Below, piece after piece: positions 36,044 to 44,749 of a stretch of DNA of 55,382 nucleotides (its first letter is position 1; the number at the start of each line of letters is the position of its first letter). A model generated the notes under the pieces. The model was not told the DNA's origin and made no database searches. It saw nothing but the letters and a program-made list of their open reading frames with translations. Source of the DNA: Candidatus Krumholzibacteriia bacterium (GTDB lineage Bacteria > Krumholzibacteriota > Krumholzibacteriia > LZORAL124-64-63); NCBI GenBank assembly GCA_016744705.1, contig JADGDU010000027.1:1-55382 (forward strand). Reading direction: 5' to 3'. The position numbers and the translations under genes are program-made.

Positions 36044-37404
36044 CACTTCACCTCCGTTTCACTGGTGAAGGCGGTGAGCAATTCAGCCAAATGATTGATT
36101 TCAGTGGCTGTTCGTTTTTCGGTGACGGCCACCAACAAATCATTTTCTGTTCCTACGGGAAATTCATTCAAATCAATGCCAGCCAATACTCCATTTTTCC
36201 GAGCAAAACTCAGGAATTCCCGGGCAGGACGTGGCAAACGCAAAACCATTTCATTGAATACTGGACCAGCGTAGGGAATTTCAACGCCAGGCACATCCTT
36301 AACGGCACGGCGCAGAGCCGTAATCCGCGTCAGGTTGGCTTCCCCTAATTCCTGCAGTCCTTCGGTGCCCAGCATGGACATATAAACCGTGGCCCGAAGA
36401 GCATTCAAGCCCTGGTTGCTGCAGATATTACTGGTGGCTTTTTCCCGGCGAATATGTTGTTCCCTGGTTTGCAGAGTCAGCACATATCCGCTGTTGCCGC
36501 GGTTATCAGTGGTGGCGCCCACCACTCGGCCCGGCAGTCGTCGTTTCAGCTTTTCAGTGCAGGCCATAAAGCCCAACAGAGGTCCACCCCAACTGCAGGG
36601 AATACCAAATGGCTGGGCCTCTCCCACGGCAATTTCCGCTCCGTATTCGGCAGGAGTTTTCAGCACCGCCAGAGACACCGGGTTGACCGCAGCCACCACG
36701 ATGGCCTTGCGGCCTTTGGCCAGGGCAGACAGGGCATCCACCTGCTCCACCAGCCCCAGATAATTTGGATTTTGGATCACGACACAGCCCACATCATCGG
36801 TCATGATTTTTTCAAGGCCGGCGGGGTCGGTGGTGCCGTCTGGGCCAGCTGGAGCCACCAGCACAGTGACATTCATCCCACGCATCATCGTGGCGACAAC
36901 CCGCCCGTAGCGAGGATTCAGAGTCTCGGGCAAAACCACTGTTTTTTTGCGGGTGGCCGCCAGGGCCACCAAAACAGCTTCACCCAGGGCCGTGGCACCG
37001 TCATACATACTGGCGTTGGCCACATCCAAGCCCGTCAAGCGGCACATGAATGTTTGCCATTCGTAAATGACTTGCAGAGTACCCTGACTGACTTCCGGTT
37101 GGTACGGAGTGTAGGCCGTCAAAAATTCACTGCGTCCAATGATGGCATCCACTGCCGCGGGAATGGCGCAATCATACACACCACCACCCAGGAAGCTGGT
37201 CAATTGATCCTGACCGTGATTCTTTCCTGCTGCCTTTTTGAAGTACCGAAGGACCTCTTCCTCGCAAAGACCATCTGGAATATCCAGAGCATCCTGGAGG
37301 CGCACATTTTCGGGCAAATCAGCAAAAAGGTCATCGACGCTATTAGCGCCAATGACCTTCAACATGGCCTGAATGTCTTCAGCCGTATGGGGAACGTAGG
37401 GCAT
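36043..37404 (-). CDS. gcvPA: Glycine dehydrogenase (decarboxylating) subunit 1
   Basis: N-terminal half-subunit of the two-chain P protein, 453 residues. Family features include MPYVPHTAEDIQAMLKVIG at the start, FLGGGVYDCAIPAAVD, FLTAYTPYQPEVSQGTLQ and EWQTFMCRLTGLDVANASMY. It forms an (alpha-beta)2 complex with GcvPB, encoded next. It starts six bases after gcvH. Confidence 0.96.
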   Translation of the reverse strand: MPYVPHTAEDIQAMLKVIGANSVDDLFADLPENVRLQDALDIPDGLCEEEVLRYFKKAAGKNHGQDQLTSFLGGGVYDCAIPAAVDAIIGRSEFLTAYTPYQPEVSQGTLQVIYEWQTFMCRLTGLDVANASMYDGATALGEAVLVALAATRKKTVVLPETLNPRYGRVVATMMRGMNVTVLVAPAGPDGTTDPAGLEKIMTDDVGCVVIQNPNYLGLVEQVDALSALAKGRKAIVVAAVNPVSLAVLKTPAEYGAEIAVGEAQPFGIPCSWGGPLLGFMACTEKLKRRLPGRVVGATTDNRGNSGYVLTLQTREQHIRREKATSNICSNQGLNALRATVYMSMLGTEGLQELGEANLTRITALRRAVKDVPGVEIPYAGPVFNEMVLRLPRPAREFLSFARKNGVLAGIDLNEFPVGTENDLLVAVTEKRTATEINHLAELLTAFTSETEVK

Positions 37405-37410
37405 GGCCTC

Positions 37411-37788
37411 TTAGCCTCCCAGAATCTCGCCGTAAGCGGCGGAATCCATCAATTTGTCCATTTCCGATTCATCGGTCATTTTCACTTTGAAAAGCCATCC
37501 GCCATCAAACGGTTCGCTATTGACCAACTCGGGGGTGGCGTCGATATCAGGGTTGATTTCAACCACTTCACCGGAAACAGGCACGAAGAGATCTTCCACG
37601 GCCTTAACCGATTCGATAGAACCGACCGTGTCTTCAAGATTTACCTCATCGCCCACTTCGGGCATTTCCACGAAAACGATATCGCCCAATTCACTGGCTG
37701 CGAAATCGGTCACGCCGATAGTTGCAATGCCGTCTTCCAGCATTACCCATTCGTGCTCTTTGGTGTACTTGCGATCGTTGGGAACCAT
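37411..37788 (-). CDS. gcvH: Glycine cleavage system H protein
   Basis: A 125-residue lipoyl carrier that shuttles the aminomethyl group between P, T and L proteins. Seen: KYTKEHEWVMLEDGIATIG and the lipoylation site in GSIESVKAVED (Lys62). The ATG at 37788 has an AGGAGG ribosome site; upstream extension is not conserved. Its modification is likely done by the LipM-like protein of the same operon. Confidence 0.97.
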   Translation of the reverse strand: MVPNDRKYTKEHEWVMLEDGIATIGVTDFAASELGDIVFVEMPEVGDEVNLEDTVGSIESVKAVEDLFVPVSGEVVEINPDIDATPELVNSEPFDGGWLFKVKMTDESEMDKLMDSAAYGEILGG

Positions 37789-37816
37789 TTCAGCCTCCTG
37801 CACTGTTGGCCGTCCG

Positions 37817-38965
37817 TCAGGACAGCGACCGTTCGGCCATGGGATCACCTTTGGTCCGGGCCGACAAGAATGGAAACGCCACTGTGTGGCAAGGAATATG
37901 ACGGCCGCGCACATCCACGACCAATTCGCCCTGGGGCAATTCTTTTTTAACAAGGGCCATAGCCAGAGCTTTTTTCAAAGTTGGGCTGAAGGTCCCACTG
38001 GTGACATAACCCACATCAGTTCCATCAACCAACACCCGGGCATCCTGCCGGGCGATTCCTTTGCCATCCAGCTCCAGGCAAACGATCTGGCGGGGTACGC
38101 CGGTTTCGCGTTGGGCCAAGAGGGCATCGAGCCCAATAAAGCCACCCTTTTTCTTCATCTTTACGGCCCAGCTAATGCCCGCTTCAAGGGGCGTGATATC
38201 TTCCCCCAGCTCGTGACCGTAGAGGCAATAACACACTTCAAAACGAAGAGTATCACGAGCAGCCAACCCAATGGGTGCCACTCCAAATTTTTCGCCTTTG
38301 GCCAGCAGTTCTTCCCAACAGGCCAGGGCATCGGCGTATGGCAAATAAAGCTCGTAGCCATGTTCACCAGTATAACCGGTGCGCGAAACAAGCCACTCGC
38401 CGCCAGGGCCCTCATGGGTGAAGGCCGTATAAAAATCGAGGGCTTCGATATCACCGGCGCGACCTTCGAGAGTATCCAGCTGCTCCACCAACTGACGAGC
38501 CACAGGCCCCTGCACTGCAATCATGGCAATGCTGTCGGTCTGGTCATCCATGGTCACACCAGCTCTGGGAAGGTTCGCTTCCAGCCAGCCAACAATTTTG
38601 TCATGGTTGGCGGCGTTGCAGACTACAAGCCAGCGCTCTTCTTCCAGGCAGTAGACCAGCATGTCGTCCAGAACACCCCCGTCTTTTTGACACATGGCGT
38701 TGTAAACCACTTTGCCAGGGACACTCTTTTTGAGACTGTTGGTGATCAAGCCGCTGATCCAGTCACGGGCACCGGGCCCGGAAATATAAATTTCACCCAT
38801 GTGAGTGATGTCGAACAGACCCACTTTTTCACGCACGATGGCATGCTCAGCCAAAACGCCTTCATACTGGACGGGCATTTCATAGCCGGCATATTCAACC
38901 ATCCTGGCACCATGAGAGGCATGCCATGAGGTCAATGGTGTTTTTTTCAGATTGGTTTCGCTCAA
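37817..38965 (-). CDS. gcvT: Glycine cleavage system aminomethyltransferase T protein
   Basis: Tetrahydrofolate-dependent enzyme of 382 residues that releases ammonia and 5,10-methylene-THF from aminomethyl-GcvH. Seen: MVEYAGYEMPVQYEG, GLFDITHMGEI, VYNAMCQKDGGVLDDMLVY, SRTGYTGEHGYELY and the C-terminal GYVTSGTFSPTLKKALAMA. The start is TTG at 38965 (SETNLKKTPL) with GAGAAGGG upstream; no ATG fits. First gene of the operon gcvT-gcvH-gcvPA-gcvPB-lipM. The L protein (dihydrolipoyl dehydrogenase) is not in the window. Confidence 0.96.
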   Translation of the reverse strand: MSETNLKKTPLTSWHASHGARMVEYAGYEMPVQYEGVLAEHAIVREKVGLFDITHMGEIYISGPGARDWISGLITNSLKKSVPGKVVYNAMCQKDGGVLDDMLVYCLEEERWLVVCNAANHDKIVGWLEANLPRAGVTMDDQTDSIAMIAVQGPVARQLVEQLDTLEGRAGDIEALDFYTAFTHEGPGGEWLVSRTGYTGEHGYELYLPYADALACWEELLAKGEKFGVAPIGLAARDTLRFEVCYCLYGHELGEDITPLEAGISWAVKMKKKGGFIGLDALLAQRETGVPRQIVCLELDGKGIARQDARVLVDGTDVGYVTSGTFSPTLKKALAMALVKKELPQGELVVDVRGRHIPCHTVAFPFLSARTKGDPMAERSLS

Positions 38966-39006
38966 AACAGAACCCTTCTCATTGACGGGAAATCCCAGTC
39001 AGAATG

Positions 39007-39026
39007 ATGATATCCCGGATATCCGG
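39007..39026. promoter_or_regulatory. Overlapping palindromes in the gcvT upstream region
   Basis: GATATCC-C-GGATATC (39009-39023) overlaps the 12-base palindrome CCGGATATCCGG (39015-39026), about 45 bases upstream of gcvT. A possible minus-strand -10 box TATCAT (39007-39012) touches the palindrome, so a regulator bound here could block transcription. I see no glycine riboswitch in the 150-base gap. The site call is inference. Confidence 0.4.
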
Positions 39027-39117
39027 ATGGAAGAAAAATAACCCGTAGAGGCCTAATAACCAAGGCGATACTGAGCTTTTTCAGGGAATTTCCTTTCCAT
39101 CTGATAGATTTCGCGAA

Positions 39118-41970
39118 CTAGCCCTTGAATAACTCCCGCAACATGAACCCAGTATGGGAGTCCTCTGCTCCCATGACATCCTCCATAGTGCCCTGGACCA
39201 CCAGATTTCCGCCCATAGCCCCACCTTCCGGGCCCAAGTCGATGATGTGATCGGCTCGGCGGATCACTTCGCTGTGATGCTCGATCACTAAAACTGAATT
39301 ATCCTGCCCGATCAGCCGCCCCAGGACGTTCATCAGGCGGTCCACATCGCAAAAATGCAAGCCGGTGGTCGGCTCATCCAGAATGTACAGAGTGTGCCGG
39401 GTGCCACCTTTGACCAATTCCTTGACCAGCTTGATGCGCTGGGCTTCGCCCCCACTGAGGGTTCCTCCGGATTGTCCCAGACGAAGATAACCCAGCCCCA
39501 CTCCCTCCATGATTTCCAGAATTTTACGGCAGGAAGGAATTTTGTCCAACAGTTGCAGGGCCTCTTCGACGGTCATCTCAAGCAGGCGCGCAATGTCACA
39601 ACCTTTGAAATGAACTTCGAGAGTTTCTCTATCAAATCGTTTGCCTCCGCATTCTTCACACAGCACATCGACATCGGGTAGGAAATCCATGGTCAGGCGC
39701 CGCAGACCGGCTCCCTCACAGACAGGACAACGGCCACCGGCAGTGTTGAAACTGAAACGTCCGGCCTTGTACCCACGCATGCGCGCCAGACTGGTTTGGG
39801 CAAAAATACTGCGGATGTGGTTGTACAGTCCGGTATAGGTGGCAGGTGTGCTCCGGGGCGAGCGACCAATGGGAGTTTGGTCCACCAGAACCACGGAACT
39901 GAGATGCTCATCTCCAGTCATGGAATCGAAAGGGGCCGGACGTTTCCTGGCCCGGTGCAGCTTGGCCGCCAAGGCCCGGTAAAGTGTTTCGTGCACAGCG
40001 CTGCTTTTTCCGGATCCCGATACCCCTGTCACCACTGTCAATTTCCCCAGGGGAACTTCAAAATCAATATTTTTCAGATTGCGCCCACGCAGCCCCGTCA
40101 AGAGCAGACTGGGGCCTCCATCTTGTTTCTTACCCGTCAGAGGATCAGGCCCTCCAGTGCCCACCCGGCCAGCCAGATAGTCACCGGTGGCCGTTTCCGG
40201 CATGGCCTGGATTTCTTCCACTGTGCCCTGGCCCACCAGATAACCACCGTTCTCTCCGGCCCCCGGACCAAGATCGATGATGTGGTCGGCTGAGAGCATC
40301 ACATCACGATCATGCTCCACGACCACTACCGAATTTCCACGGTCCCGCAAGGCCAGTAAGGTATTTACCAGCTTGCCAATATCCCGGTGATGCAACCCCA
40401 CACTGGGCTCATCCAGGATATATAAGACACCCGTCAGTTGGCTACCCACCTGAGTCGCAAGGCGCACACGCTGCCCCTCTCCACCACTCAGAGTATTGGT
40501 CCCCCGGGATAAACTCAGGTAGCTCACTCCTACCTTCAGCAAAAATTTAAGGCGCGAACGGATCTGATCCAGCACCGGCTGGCTCACCAAAACTTCTCGG
40601 CTACCGGTAAACTCCAGGGAGTTGACCCATTCTGAAAATTCATCCAGACAAAGAGCACTCACTTCCCCAATGTTTTTCCCACCAATGCGCACATTCAGAG
40701 ACTCCGACCGCAGGCGGTACCCATGGCATTCGGTGCATTCCTGCAGGACCATCATGCGTTCCAGAGAACCCCGAATTTTCTCGCTTTTGGTTTCCTGATG
40801 ACGCCGCACCAGTTCGGGCACTAACCCCGTCCAGTCCCGTAAAAAGGCGTTAAAATGTTTGTGCTCCCGCAGTCGTTTTTCAACATCGGGGTCGGGGCCG
40901 TGGAAAATGGTCTGTTTCGCCTCTTCGTTGATGGACTCGAAACTCTGCTGCAAATTGAACCCCATGGCATCGGCCAAAGCCTCCACCTGCACATAAAGCC
41001 AGCTGGTTTCTTTTCCCTTAAGGAACTCGATGGCGCCTTCGGCAATACCCAACTGGGGATTGGGCACCAAGGCCTCGGGGTACACGGTGCGCAAGGCCCC
41101 CAGCCCATTGCATCCATCGCAACTGCCCGCTGGTGAATTAAAAGAAAACTGACGAGGCTCTGGTACCGGAAAACCCCGGCCACAACCAGGACAGGAACTG
41201 TGCCTGCTGTACATCTCCTGTTGGCCATCCCGCCAAACAATGATGCGCCCTTCGCCCAATTCTGCGGCTCGGTCCAAACCGGCCTTAAGCCGTTCTCTGA
41301 TGCCAGGCCTGCTGACCATGCCATCAATGACCACAGCAATGTCGTGTACTTTGTTCCGCTCCAGGGAGACCCCTTCTTCCAACTCTACAATTTCACCGTC
41401 CACCAGAGCGCGCAGGTAACCTTGCTGGAAGAGGTCTTCCATCAGCTTTTTATGCTCGCCCTTACGGCCAATGATGACCGGGGCCAACAAATAGAAACGT
41501 GTTTTTTCGGGCAGAGCAGCAATTTCGTCTTCGATTTCAGACAGGGCCCGGCCTGTGGCGGGCAACTGGCAGTCAGGACAATGCACTGTGCCACAGCGGG
41601 CAAAGAGCAGGCGCAGGAAATTATAGATTTCGGTGACGGTGCCCACGGTGCTGCGGGGGCTGCGTCCCAGACCTTTTTGGTCAATGGCCAGAGCAGGAGA
41701 AAGCCCTTCAATGCGGTCTACATCCGGCTTGGGCAGCTGGTCCAGAAACTGATGAGCATAACTGGAAAGGCTTTCGATATATCGCCGCTGGCCTTCAGCG
41801 TAAAGCGTATCAAAGGCCAGGCTGGATTTACCTGAGCCACTGGGACCGGTCACAACCACCAGCTTCCGGCGAGGCAGGCGCAGGCTGAGGTTTTTTAAAT
41901 TATGCACCCGCACCCCGGTGACGGTGATGTCTCCGTGCACCGGGTCAATGTTCTGTTTTTTGGAATCCAA
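39118..41970 (-). CDS. uvrA: Excinuclease ABC subunit A
   Basis: Damage-recognition ATPase of nucleotide excision repair, 950 residues. It has two ABC domains: Walker A GPSGSGKSSLAFDTLYAEGQ and GVSGSGKSSAVHETLY, with signature LSGGEGQRVRLATQ and LSGGEAQRIKLVKEL. Two zinc modules are seen (CPGCGRGF with CDGCNG, and CPVCEGAG with CEECGG), as is the UvrB-binding region (SYAHQFLDQLPKPDVDRI). The start is TTG at 41970, four bases after the cyclophilin stop. Full length. Confidence 0.97.
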   Translation of the reverse strand: MDSKKQNIDPVHGDITVTGVRVHNLKNLSLRLPRRKLVVVTGPSGSGKSSLAFDTLYAEGQRRYIESLSSYAHQFLDQLPKPDVDRIEGLSPALAIDQKGLGRSPRSTVGTVTEIYNFLRLLFARCGTVHCPDCQLPATGRALSEIEDEIAALPEKTRFYLLAPVIIGRKGEHKKLMEDLFQQGYLRALVDGEIVELEEGVSLERNKVHDIAVVIDGMVSRPGIRERLKAGLDRAAELGEGRIIVWRDGQQEMYSRHSSCPGCGRGFPVPEPRQFSFNSPAGSCDGCNGLGALRTVYPEALVPNPQLGIAEGAIEFLKGKETSWLYVQVEALADAMGFNLQQSFESINEEAKQTIFHGPDPDVEKRLREHKHFNAFLRDWTGLVPELVRRHQETKSEKIRGSLERMMVLQECTECHGYRLRSESLNVRIGGKNIGEVSALCLDEFSEWVNSLEFTGSREVLVSQPVLDQIRSRLKFLLKVGVSYLSLSRGTNTLSGGEGQRVRLATQVGSQLTGVLYILDEPSVGLHHRDIGKLVNTLLALRDRGNSVVVVEHDRDVMLSADHIIDLGPGAGENGGYLVGQGTVEEIQAMPETATGDYLAGRVGTGGPDPLTGKKQDGGPSLLLTGLRGRNLKNIDFEVPLGKLTVVTGVSGSGKSSAVHETLYRALAAKLHRARKRPAPFDSMTGDEHLSSVVLVDQTPIGRSPRSTPATYTGLYNHIRSIFAQTSLARMRGYKAGRFSFNTAGGRCPVCEGAGLRRLTMDFLPDVDVLCEECGGKRFDRETLEVHFKGCDIARLLEMTVEEALQLLDKIPSCRKILEIMEGVGLGYLRLGQSGGTLSGGEAQRIKLVKELVKGGTRHTLYILDEPTTGLHFCDVDRLMNVLGRLIGQDNSVLVIEHHSEVIRRADHIIDLGPEGGAMGGNLVVQGTMEDVMGAEDSHTGFMLRELFKG

Positions 41971-41974
41971 ATTT

Positions 41975-42721
41975 CTACTTCACATTCCTGAGTTCGGGGA
42001 GAACCTGCTCCCATACCGCTTTTTCGTCTTCCCGAAGGTTGTCTACGCCTTCGATAATTTCTGCTTTGAGGATAGCCACGGGTATGGCTGGAGCATCGCG
42101 TCCGGCTGAAGGATTTTTCTCCCCATTGACGATGATATCCGCTACTTCCATGCCTTTGAAAACATAACCAAAAATGGTGTATTGGCCATCCAGCTGGGAG
42201 GTATTAGCCACACACACAAAGAACTGACTGCCAGCGGAGTCGACATCCCTGCCTCGAGCCATGGAAAGAGAGCCACGCATGTGTTTGGCGGTCTTGGAAA
42301 ACTCGGCCTTGAGCAGCGCTTCACCATCAATGCCCACATAACCATTGGCAGCCAGCATGTCATTGACTTTGTCCACCAACTGGGCATTTTCTTCATTCAA
42401 AACATCGGAAAGCCGGGGCCCACCGGTGCCATCGTTGCGAGGATCCATATCTTTACTGTTGGGGTCACCGCCCTGAATAACGAACCCTGGCACAATGCGA
42501 TGGAACTTGGTCCCAGTGTAAAAGCCACTGTTGCTCAGGTGGATAAAACTATCCACGTGATGAGGAGCCAGTTCAGGGTAAAACACACCCAACATTTCAC
42601 CGGGCTCTGTGGTCAGGCGAACAAAAACCGGCTGGCCATCGGCGGCCAACAGGTGCCCAAAACTGCCGGTCAGAATAAGGATGATCAAACTGGTGGTGAG
42701 AATACGTTGCGTGCGGGACAT
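41975..42721 (-). CDS. Periplasmic cyclophilin-type peptidyl-prolyl isomerase
   Basis: A 248-residue exported foldase. N-terminal signal (ILTTSLIILILTGSFGHLLA), then a cyclophilin domain: FHRIVPGFVIQGGDP (catalytic Arg), RGSLSMARGRDVDSAGSQFF, and QYTIFGYVFKGMEV. Between the catalytic block and GSLSMAR sits an insertion of about 45 residues (from SDVLNEENAQLV to KHMRG), longer than in typical bacterial PpiA. ATG 42721 has GGAGG upstream. It precedes uvrA in the same transcript. Confidence 0.92.
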   Translation of the reverse strand: MSRTQRILTTSLIILILTGSFGHLLAADGQPVFVRLTTEPGEMLGVFYPELAPHHVDSFIHLSNSGFYTGTKFHRIVPGFVIQGGDPNSKDMDPRNDGTGGPRLSDVLNEENAQLVDKVNDMLAANGYVGIDGEALLKAEFSKTAKHMRGSLSMARGRDVDSAGSQFFVCVANTSQLDGQYTIFGYVFKGMEVADIIVNGEKNPSAGRDAPAIPVAILKAEIIEGVDNLREDEKAVWEQVLPELRNVK

Positions 42722-42794
42722 GCTGCCTCCGGGAAGGGCCTGCCTCAGGAATGAATCTGAGTCCAGGCCCACAGGAACGGGAAAAAGTCAGAAA

Positions 42795-43352
42795 TTATTT
42801 TCGCCGAATAAGATAACTCAAACCCAGCCTCGTGTGCAGATCTTCTCCAAGTTTTTCTGCACTTGGGCGATCTGCCAGGCCCCGGATAAACACTCGGTGA
42901 TAAATGGTTCCGTGCACTTCGGCTTCTTCCACTGTACCAGGGTACCCTAAATCCCGTAACTGGGCGGCTTTTTCAGCGGCTTGGGAAGCATTGGTGTAGG
43001 ACCCCAGTTGGAGACTGAAAAGTCCCTGTCCCTGTGTCGGTTCCGATTTTGGAGCAGGAACAGGCTGGGGCGCGGAAACAGGAGAGTGGACCTCCTCCGG
43101 CGCTTTGACCTGCGGGATAGGCGCGGGTTCTGCCGGCGAATTAGTGGGAGATTCAACTTCTGCCACCACTGCCTCGGGTGCGGCCTCAAGGACTTCCGCT
43201 TCGGCGCTGTCAGCAACAGAATCAGGGACCAGGGCGACAGTTTGAGTGGAAGTACCCGCCGGGGGAGTTTCATCCTTCCCGCCGCAACCGATCAGTCCCC
43301 AGGCCAGAACGGCAACCAGAAGGAGTTTGATAAATATTTCTCTTTTTCCCAT
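42795..43352 (-). CDS. SPOR-domain lipoprotein
   Basis: A 185-residue lipoprotein: signal with lipobox LIGC (Cys23), a long Pro/Glu/Val-rich linker (about residues 30-110), and a C-terminal SPOR domain (LFSLQLGSYTNASQAAEKAA, then YHRVFIRGLADRPSAEKLG). SPOR domains bind peptidoglycan strands lacking stem peptides at division sites, so a role at the septum or cell wall is likely. ATG 43352 has GGGAG upstream and sits behind a good promoter. Confidence 0.88.
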   Translation of the reverse strand: MGKREIFIKLLLVAVLAWGLIGCGGKDETPPAGTSTQTVALVPDSVADSAEAEVLEAAPEAVVAEVESPTNSPAEPAPIPQVKAPEEVHSPVSAPQPVPAPKSEPTQGQGLFSLQLGSYTNASQAAEKAAQLRDLGYPGTVEEAEVHGTIYHRVFIRGLADRPSAEKLGEDLHTRLGLSYLIRRK

Positions 43353-43392
43353 AACGATCTCCCTCTTGGAATGAATGATAACTGTTTCATTC

Positions 43393-43422
43393 ATTGTAGA
43401 GGTCGGCAGTGGTTTTGGGCAA
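43393..43422 (-). promoter_or_regulatory. Promoter of the SPOR-ppi-uvrA run
   Basis: Minus-strand TTGCCC (43417-43422), 18 bases, TACAAT (43393-43398). Start of transcription near 43387, 35 bases before the SPOR gene. Confidence 0.5.
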
Positions 43423-43463
43423 GGACAGAGAATGCCCATTTCAAGGGAAACCAAATGAAATCC

Positions 43464-43491
43464 TTGACGCGCTCCCACCTCATTGGATAAT
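43464..43491 (+). promoter_or_regulatory. Promoter of the cysteine desulfurase gene
   Basis: Plus-strand TTGACG (43464-43469), 16 bases, GATAAT (43486-43491). Start of transcription near 43498, about 43 bases before the ATG at 43541. Divergent from the SPOR promoter. Confidence 0.55.
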
Positions 43492-43540
43492 TCCAATCTG
43501 AAGTCAATTTTCCGACCTGCCCAACAAGGTGAACCCTGAC

Positions 43541-44686
43541 ATGATCTATCTGGACAACGCCGCCACTTCCTTCCCCAAACCTCCGGCCCTGGCCGAGACC
43601 ATGAAGGATTTCCTGGACACAGAAGCCGTCAACCCTGGCCGGTCCGGGTTTGACCTAAGCCTGCGAGCTGGGCTGCGCATTGATGAACTGCGTCAAAATT
43701 TGGCCTCCTATTTCAACCATCCGGACAATGACCCCAACCGGGTTGTATTCACCGCCAATGCCACCGACGCTCTCAACCTCGCCATTCAGGGGGTGTGCCA
43801 TGCTGGGGATCATGTGGTCTCCACCGTTCTGGAACACAATTCGGTTTTGAGGCCCCTGTTTGAATTGCAGAAAATGGGCATCACCCATGACCTTGCCCCC
43901 TGTGATGAAAGAGGTTTTGTTCATCCCGCATCCATTGAAAAGTTGCTGCGTCCGGAAACCCGCCTGGTGATCATGACTCATGCCAGCAACGTTCTGGGCA
44001 CCATCCAACCGGTGCAACGTATTGGGGAAATTTGCCGGGCCAAGGGGATCCTCTTTCTAATTGATACCGCCCAGACTGCCGGGGTCATTCCCGTGGACAT
44101 GAAAGCGACCCATGCCGATCTGTTGGCTTTTACTGGACACAAGGGCTTGATGGGCCCCACGGGCACCGGCGGACTGCTAGTTGGGAACAAGGTAGAAGTG
44201 CGGCCTATCCGCTGGGGCGGCACCGGAGTTCGCAGTGCCGTGCGCGGACATCTTGAAGAATATCCCTACCGCCTGGAAGCGGGCACCTTGAATACGGTAG
44301 GGCTGGCGGGCTTGGGTGCCGGACTGGAATGGGCCCGGAATCACGATGCTTTTAACACCGAAACCCAGCTTACCAACCGGCTGTTGGAGGGCCTGGATGA
44401 TCTGCCATCCATCGGCATTCTCGGCCTGGAAAAGGGTGAAAAAGATATCAATCTGGCTGGCCGGTTGTCCGTCATCTCCCTCTTAATCGATGGAATGGAT
44501 CCTGCCAAAGCCGGCATGTTCCTGGATGCGGATTGGGATATCGCCGTCCGCACTGGATTGCTTTGCGCCCCCTTGGTCCACGAGGCCATGGGAACCCTTC
44601 AGGGCGGCACCATCCGCATCAGCCCCGGCCCCTTCAATACCCCCCAGCACATTGACCAACTGCTGGAAGCCCTGGCCACATTTTAA
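43541..44686 (+). CDS. Class V aminotransferase, cysteine desulfurase-like
   Basis: A 381-residue PLP enzyme of the SufS/CsdA-like group (TIGR01977 type). It begins MIYLDNAATSFPKPPALAE and has THASNVLGT, the Asp and His of the PLP site (LIDTAQTAG), PLP Lys201 in FTGHKGLMGP, and the persulfide Cys342 in RTGLLCAP, so desulfurase activity is likely. The ATG at 43541 has AAGGTG nine bases upstream; a GTG at 43529 would add four residues. It stands alone between two promoters and a bidirectional terminator, without suf or isc genes. Confidence 0.9.
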   Translation: MIYLDNAATSFPKPPALAETMKDFLDTEAVNPGRSGFDLSLRAGLRIDELRQNLASYFNHPDNDPNRVVFTANATDALNLAIQGVCHAGDHVVSTVLEHNSVLRPLFELQKMGITHDLAPCDERGFVHPASIEKLLRPETRLVIMTHASNVLGTIQPVQRIGEICRAKGILFLIDTAQTAGVIPVDMKATHADLLAFTGHKGLMGPTGTGGLLVGNKVEVRPIRWGGTGVRSAVRGHLEEYPYRLEAGTLNTVGLAGLGAGLEWARNHDAFNTETQLTNRLLEGLDDLPSIGILGLEKGEKDINLAGRLSVISLLIDGMDPAKAGMFLDADWDIAVRTGLLCAPLVHEAMGTLQGGTIRISPGPFNTPQHIDQLLEALATF

Positions 44687-44691
44687 AAAAA

Positions 44692-44727
44692 ACTCCCGGA
44701 TTAATCTTTGCAGATCAATCCGGGAGT
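44692..44727. terminator. Bidirectional terminator between desulfurase and OmpA-type genes
   Basis: A 15-base stem with one mismatch, ACTCCCGGATTAATC (44692-44706) and GATCAATCCGGGAGT (44713-44727), loop TTTGCA. T-runs follow on both strands. It serves the convergent genes ending at 44686 and 44750. Confidence 0.88.
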
Positions 44728-44749
44728 TTTGAATCAGAAATCGACGCTT

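Noticed and set aside
36454..38929. Two long plus-strand open frames (498 and 491 codons) opposite the glycine cleavage genes
   Set aside because: The minus strand encodes GcvPA, GcvH and GcvT with all signature residues; the plus frames are shadows.
38966..39117. Possible glycine riboswitch before gcvT
   Set aside because: I looked for the conserved paired elements of the glycine aptamer and did not see them; only palindromic DNA repeats are visible.
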